Shown here: positions 43,749-47,909 of the stretch, piece by piece
How the letters are laid out: the number at the start of each line of letters is the position of its first letter
How positions within the stretch are numbered: position 1 is the first letter of the stretch
Origin: CAYSAQ01 sp964429235
GTDB lineage: Bacteria > Margulisbacteria > Riflemargulisbacteria > GWF2-35-9 > DYQY01
Direction: 5' to 3'
NCBI GenBank assembly: GCA_964429235.1
Contig: CAYSAQ010000012.1
Span: 1 to 47,909, forward strand
DNA: 47,909 bases
Position numbers and translations under genes: made by a program
Notes under the pieces: generated by a model
The model's input: the letters and a program-made list of their open reading frames with translations, nothing else
Databases searched by the model: none
What the model was told of the DNA's origin: nothing

Positions 43749-46118
43749 ATGTATGATTTTTTAATATATTTTAGTAGAATTTCTCCACTTTTAGTAATTT
43801 TAGTAGTACTCCCATTAGCGTTGGTTGTTTTCTTTAATGATAGGCTTAATAAGGTAAATATTTATTATACTATTTTTGTTTTTTTAATGTGTTTAGTTGC
43901 ATTATCTTGTTTTATTCAAGGCATCACTAGAGATAATCAAATTGCTTTGTATTCAGATTGGTTGTTTTATATTAGTGTAACGTTGTTGCCCCTTGTTTAT
44001 AATAGGTTTACTTTCTTATTTACTAAGGTAAACAGGCCAAAGTTTATAAAATATTCAAGTGTTGTGGCCTTATGTGTGTTGGTGTTAAATTTCACTCCTT
44101 ATTTCAGAGCTGACGTCGTTTTGAAGTTTGATAATAGGTATATAATATCTCCGGGAATTGGTTGGTATATTTTTCTTATCTATTTTTTAACTGTTTTTTC
44201 TGTATCCTTTTTTGATTTATTTTTTGCGTTTATAAATACTAAAGGCGAAGAATATAAAAAATTAAAATATTTATTTGTTGGATCATTCTTTGCAATGTTG
44301 AGCATGTTTTTTTATTTCTTATTAATACCTAATTTTTCTAATAATTTTTATTACTCAATATTTAATTTAGCATCCAGTTTCTTTGTTGTTGTTTATGGGC
44401 TATTTATGGTTTTTAATATTCTGTATCTTAAATTTCTTGATGTAGAAGTTATTTTAAAACGTAGTTCATATTTCGTTATATTATTCTCGCTTGTTATTTT
44501 ACCTTTTGTTCTTTTGGTAAATTTTCTAACAGAGAAGATTTTTGTTGATATTGTTGAATATCGTTACTTATTAGTTGCAGCATTTTGGACTGTTTTTATT
44601 ATTTCATCAGAGTATATAAAAGAATGGATGAAAAATATAACAGATGCTTTGTTTTATGCAGCTGATTATAATTATGAGAAAGCATTGGATAGAGTGAATA
44701 GAAAGCTAAGTGAGATTACAGATATATATTTCCTTCTGTATTCATTGGAGGAAGATATTAGAAAATACATTAAGGTATCTTCTGTAGGGTTGTTTTTACC
44801 AAATCAGACTAAAACAAAGTACTATTATTTAGAGCTTGATAACTTAGAATCTTTTATAAATCCCAGAAAACGTTCTAAATTATTTTCAATTGAATCAACA
44901 CATTCACTTTTTACAATGATACAGAGGGCGCAAGGGAATATCTTAGTAAGAGAGGATATCTCTAAGATGACTGTTTATAATGATGGCATCGATATAAGGA
45001 ATGCTTTGTCGGTGGTTGATTCAATACATGCGTCAGCACTTGTAGGAAGTCTCTTTAAAAACAAACTTAACGGAATATTGGTAGTTGGAAAGAAGAAGAG
45101 TGGAGATAAACTCAAACCTAAAGATTTTAGATTGCTTAGGTTTATGATTAATCAAGGTTCATTAGTATTAATGAGAATTTTTGAGATTGAAGAAAAGACT
45201 AGAATAGAGACAGAAAAAAAGATGCATATGGAGCATAAAAATGCACTTTCAGAGAAAAATGACCAGCTTAAAATAGCGCTTTCTGACTTGAAAGATGCTC
45301 AAGAAAGATTGATTGAAGAGGAACAATTGTCAGCCATGGGTAAGCTTTCTGGTGAGGTGGCACATGATATTCGTAATCCGCTTAGCGCAATGAATAGGCT
45401 TTTTACTTATGTGAAACAAGAAAAGATGATTGATAATAATGAGCAAGTAATTAAAAACTTGTATGACGAGATTGAGAAATTAAAAATAAAAGATAAAGAA
45501 TTAATGATTAAGAGTTTAAAATTCTTGCTTGTTAATAACAAAGAGATGCAGTCAGTTATTGATGAAACAATGCAGATTAATGATAAATTAAGGAAGATTG
45601 CTGATGATTTTTTGGATTATTCTAGAACATCTAAGGATATTCCTACCGAGAAGGTTAATGTATTCGATTCATTAGATAGAATGGTTTCACAGTTTCAAGT
45701 GTCAGAAGAAGTGAAAAAATATGATGTAAAAGTTTCAATTAATAAAGTAGCGAATAAGAATATTTTAATGTTTGATCATCAGGTTCAGAAAGTATTTATG
45801 AATATAATTGATAATGCTATTAAGGCCGTTATTGAGAATGATAAGGATGAGAAATTTGTTGAGGTGTGTGGTTATGGAACTATGATGCAAGATAGAGAGA
45901 TGGTTTGTGTCTCCATTAAAGATAATGGAGTAGGGATTGATCCAGAGCACATTACAACTATCTTCAAACCATTTTATACAAAAAGGAAAAACTTAACAGG
46001 AACGGGGTTAGGGTTGGCTATAGTTAAGAAAATAGTCGATGATGCAGGTGGAGATATTACAGTAGAAAGCAGTTCATTAGGGACCGAGTTTAAAGTGTTT
46101 TTGTCTTGTTATGATTAG
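43749..46118 (+). CDS. Multi-TM sensor histidine kinase
   Basis: Residues about 8-285 contain eight or nine hydrophobic helices (for example LLVILVVLPLALVVFF and YSSVVALCVLVLNF), like the 7TM-type histidine kinase sensor region. A GAF-like domain (about 300-475; YYYLELDNLESFI) and a coiled coil precede the H-box GEVAHDIRNPLSAMNRL (His near 539). HATPase boxes follow: NIIDNAIKAV (N), DNGVGIDPEH (G1), FKPFYTK (F) and GTGLGLAIVKK (G2). No receiver is fused. Its start is 2 nt after the oxoamine synthase stop, so they form one unit. The end overlaps the convergent mreB by 4 nt. Confidence 0.9.
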   Translation: MYDFLIYFSRISPLLVILVVLPLALVVFFNDRLNKVNIYYTIFVFLMCLVALSCFIQGITRDNQIALYSDWLFYISVTLLPLVYNRFTFLFTKVNRPKFIKYSSVVALCVLVLNFTPYFRADVVLKFDNRYIISPGIGWYIFLIYFLTVFSVSFFDLFFAFINTKGEEYKKLKYLFVGSFFAMLSMFFYFLLIPNFSNNFYYSIFNLASSFFVVVYGLFMVFNILYLKFLDVEVILKRSSYFVILFSLVILPFVLLVNFLTEKIFVDIVEYRYLLVAAFWTVFIISSEYIKEWMKNITDALFYAADYNYEKALDRVNRKLSEITDIYFLLYSLEEDIRKYIKVSSVGLFLPNQTKTKYYYLELDNLESFINPRKRSKLFSIESTHSLFTMIQRAQGNILVREDISKMTVYNDGIDIRNALSVVDSIHASALVGSLFKNKLNGILVVGKKKSGDKLKPKDFRLLRFMINQGSLVLMRIFEIEEKTRIETEKKMHMEHKNALSEKNDQLKIALSDLKDAQERLIEEEQLSAMGKLSGEVAHDIRNPLSAMNRLFTYVKQEKMIDNNEQVIKNLYDEIEKLKIKDKELMIKSLKFLLVNNKEMQSVIDETMQINDKLRKIADDFLDYSRTSKDIPTEKVNVFDSLDRMVSQFQVSEEVKKYDVKVSINKVANKNILMFDHQVQKVFMNIIDNAIKAVIENDKDEKFVEVCGYGTMMQDREMVCVSIKDNGVGIDPEHITTIFKPFYTKRKNLTGTGLGLAIVKKIVDDAGGDITVESSSLGTEFKVFLSCYD

Positions 46119-47146
46119 GTTTTTTCAGCGATAAGAACTCTTTTATACCTATCAAGATCTTCAAGAACTTTACCTGTTCCATAAGCAACACTTGATAATG
46201 GATCTTCAACTACGACTACCTTTAAGCTAGTTTCTTCAGTTATATATGTATCTAAACCTTTCAGCATTGCACCACCACCTGTGAGGTATATGCCGTTATT
46301 AGAGACATCTACAGATAGCTCAGGAGGAGTTTGCTCTAATGTTAGTCTTATGGTTTGAACAATGGTATTAACAGGCTCTAGCAGAGCATGTCTTATTTCT
46401 GACGATGTTAACGTGAATGTTCTAGGAAGTCCTGTGACTAAGTCTCTTCCATTTACTTCTATTTCTTTCTCTTTAACTTTCGGATAAGCTGATCCAAGCT
46501 GAATTTTAATAGATTCTGCTGTTCGTTCACCTATTAGCAGATTGTAGTTTTTTCTACAGTGATTGACGATAGCCTGATCCATTTCATCACCAGCTACCCT
46601 GATTGATTTTGCTACAACTATTCCACTTAGTGAAATAACTGCTACTTCAGTAGTTCCACCACCTATATCAACAACCATATTTCCCGTTGGTTCTTCAATA
46701 GGGAGGTTAGCGCCAATAGCTGCTGCCATTGGTTCCTCTATTAGATATGTTTCTTTCGCCCCTGCTTGAATAGAAGCTTCAATAATAGCCCTTCTTTCAA
46801 CATTAGTAATGCCGTAAGGTGCTCCTATAATAATTCTAGGCTTGAAGAAAGAAGACCATCTGTTTGGATATACTTTTTTAATGAATCGTCTTATCATTTG
46901 CTCTGTTATTTCGAAATCTACTATTACGCCATCACGAAGTGGCCTCATTGCAATAATGTTGCCAGGAGTTCTTCCTACCATAAGCTTGGCTTCTTTGCCT
47001 ATAGCCATTAATTGTCGGGAATTCTTATCTATTGCTACTACTGAAGGTTCTCTAAGTATAATGCCTCTGTCTTTTACGAATACAACAGTATTGGCTGTCC
47101 CTAAGTCTATTCCGATATTTTGTCTTAATCTTTCACTAAAAAACAT
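46115..47146 (-). CDS. mreB: Rod-shape determining protein MreB
   Basis: The actin-like ATPase that guides cell-wall elongation in rod cells. NIGIDLGTANTVVFVKDRGI (phosphate 1), MVVDIGGGTTEVAVISL (phosphate 2) and YLTGGGAMLKGLD (adenosine) are all conserved, as are VAIDKNSRQLMAIGKEAK and IEEPMAAAIGANLPI. The length of 343 aa is normal. The MreC and MreD genes are not adjacent; instead a SPOR-domain gene precedes it, ending at the mreB start, so the two are co-transcribed on the minus strand. Confidence 0.97.
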   Translation of the reverse strand: MFFSERLRQNIGIDLGTANTVVFVKDRGIILREPSVVAIDKNSRQLMAIGKEAKLMVGRTPGNIIAMRPLRDGVIVDFEITEQMIRRFIKKVYPNRWSSFFKPRIIIGAPYGITNVERRAIIEASIQAGAKETYLIEEPMAAAIGANLPIEEPTGNMVVDIGGGTTEVAVISLSGIVVAKSIRVAGDEMDQAIVNHCRKNYNLLIGERTAESIKIQLGSAYPKVKEKEIEVNGRDLVTGLPRTFTLTSSEIRHALLEPVNTIVQTIRLTLEQTPPELSVDVSNNGIYLTGGGAMLKGLDTYITEETSLKVVVVEDPLSSVAYGTGKVLEDLDRYKRVLIAEKT

Positions 47147-47778
47147 TATTTAGCAGGAATATAAAAACTATCAATTCCAGCTGAATTAAGAGTTCTTTTT
47201 GCTTTGTTAGCTTGTTCTTTGTCCGTAAATGTATTAGCAATTACGCGATAATAGATGGCGCCATTTCTAGTAATGTTTTTTATTTCTGGATTGTAGCCTA
47301 ATAATGATACTTGGTTTTTAATTCTTTTAGCATTATTAAGTTGTGCAAATGTTCCTGCAATAAGCACATATTTAGTTTCAGCAATAACTTCTGTAGGTGC
47401 TTGAGTTTTTATTGTTTTAGCTTCTTTTACAATTGGTTCTTCTTTTTCGCTAGTAGTTGCTTCAGATTGAGGAATGATTAATGATTCCTCAGAATTTTCA
47501 CTCGTAAGCATCAAATCATTTTCTGCAGTAATTGCAGGATCTTCTTCTATTGATTGGATTTGAATAGAATTAGTATTATCAGAAAGGAAAAGAACTTTTC
47601 CAATAGTGAAACTTTCATAGAAAACTATGACTCCAATTACGAGTACTAGAATTCCAAATATTATCTTTTTTAGAATGGAAATAAATATATTATCCTTTTG
47701 TTTTAAAAGGTCTCCAAGACCTATTTCATTGTCTAGTTCTTCGAAATCGAAATCTGATAAATTATCTTCTGAAAACAT
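47146..47778 (-). CDS. SPOR-domain membrane protein
   Basis: An acidic cytoplasmic start (DFDFEELDNEIGLG) is followed by one membrane helix, IIFGILVLVIGVIVFYESF (about 40-60), a Glu/Thr-rich linker, and a C-terminal SPOR domain (YVLIAGTFAQLNNAKRIKNQ to AGIDSFYIP). SPOR domains bind denuded glycan strands, typically at division sites. The type II topology puts the SPOR domain outside the membrane. Start is ATG 47778 after AAAGGAAG with 8 nt spacing; a GTG ten codons earlier is less well placed. It is upstream of mreB and 1 nt from it. Confidence 0.88.
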   Translation of the reverse strand: MFSEDNLSDFDFEELDNEIGLGDLLKQKDNIFISILKKIIFGILVLVIGVIVFYESFTIGKVLFLSDNTNSIQIQSIEEDPAITAENDLMLTSENSEESLIIPQSEATTSEKEEPIVKEAKTIKTQAPTEVIAETKYVLIAGTFAQLNNAKRIKNQVSLLGYNPEIKNITRNGAIYYRVIANTFTDKEQANKAKRTLNSAGIDSFYIPAK

Positions 47779-47809
47779 ACTAATACTTCCTTTATCTTGA
47801 GCTATCACT

Positions 47810-47815
47810 ATTATA
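47810..47815 (-). promoter_or_regulatory. -10 element of the SPOR-mreB unit
   Basis: On the minus strand TATAAT lies 32 nt before the ATG at 47778, with AAAGGAAG in between. The matching -35 is weak. Confidence 0.5.
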
Positions 47816-47860
47816 GCTAAATATCTTTGGTTTTACTAGCTCGTAGATTAGTGATTTTAA

Positions 47861-47909
47861 TGGTGGGTGATAACGGAATTGAACCATTGACCTCTTGCAT
47901 GTCAAGCAA
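47861..47909 (-). tRNA. tRNA-Val (anticodon GAC), truncated by the window edge
   Basis: Read on the minus strand, the visible part begins in the anticodon stem: TTGC-TTGACAT-GCAA gives anticodon GAC. It continues with variable region AGAGGTC, T-arm AATGG-TTCAATT-CCGTT, acceptor strand ATCACCC, discriminator A, and an encoded CCA at 47861-47863. The 5' half lies outside the window. Confidence 0.9.

Noticed and set aside
1..47909. CRISPR array, rRNA, integrase or transposase genes, prophage
   Set aside because: No regularly spaced direct repeats of 20-40 nt with unique spacers, no rRNA sequence, and no recombinase or transposase motif was seen on either strand.

Overview
The window is low-GC bacterial DNA that looks like an uncultured or poorly sampled diderm (Gram-negative-type) lineage. 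Evidence for an outer membrane is indirect: a TIGR03546/TIGR03545-like gene pair, a family pair described only from bacteria with outer membranes, plus MreB, a SPOR-domain protein and LysM/lysozyme-like proteins. A candidate phylum such as Margulisbacteria would fit, but this is a guess; no rRNA gene is present to settle it.

Layout. (1) 1-4141: a partial PPDK-type ATP-grasp protein, tRNA-Gln(CTG), a metallo-beta-lactamase-fold protein preceded by a 53-residue ORF, an unknown helical protein with a leaderless-type promoter, and a palindromic repeat. (2) 4214-25674: an accessory region. It holds a secreted GH8-type glycanase, an acidic protein, three large Asp/Asn/Thr-rich proteins without signal peptides (306, 2228 and about 1118 aa, the last split by a frameshift), an ankyrin protein, two methyltransferases, and two related radical SAM/SPASM proteins. 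One of these is a 1236-aa fusion of a zinc-peptidase-like domain, a SPASM radical SAM enzyme and a B12-type radical SAM enzyme. Two of the large-protein genes share an almost identical promoter-like block. I regard this as the candidate new system: a co-regulated set of giant acidic proteins with dedicated radical-SAM modification enzymes. (3) 25725-30590: housekeeping genes on the minus strand: bifunctional nuclease, rplT, rpmI, infC (apparent AUA start), thrS (no TGS domain) and folE. (4) 30672-36400: an unknown protein, RDD membrane protein, the TIGR03546/TIGR03545 pair, and a minus-strand cluster of a double-LysM protein, a lysozyme-like protein and an EF-hand/peptidoglycan-binding-like protein, none with a signal peptide. 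(5) 36530-46118: a tightly packed plus-strand operon cimA-lysA-cdaA-panB, then a receiver/kinase protein, an alpha-oxoamine synthase and a multi-TM sensor kinase. The last three resemble the logic of LqsA/LqsS or CqsA/CqsS ketone signalling. (6) 46115-47909: mreB, a SPOR protein and a truncated tRNA-Val(GAC) on the minus strand.

Recurrent regulatory theme: at least five genes have a -10 hexamer ending 6-7 nt before the start codon and no Shine-Dalgarno sequence, which suggests leaderless mRNAs. The accessory genes instead use a strong AAGGGGG-type Shine-Dalgarno.
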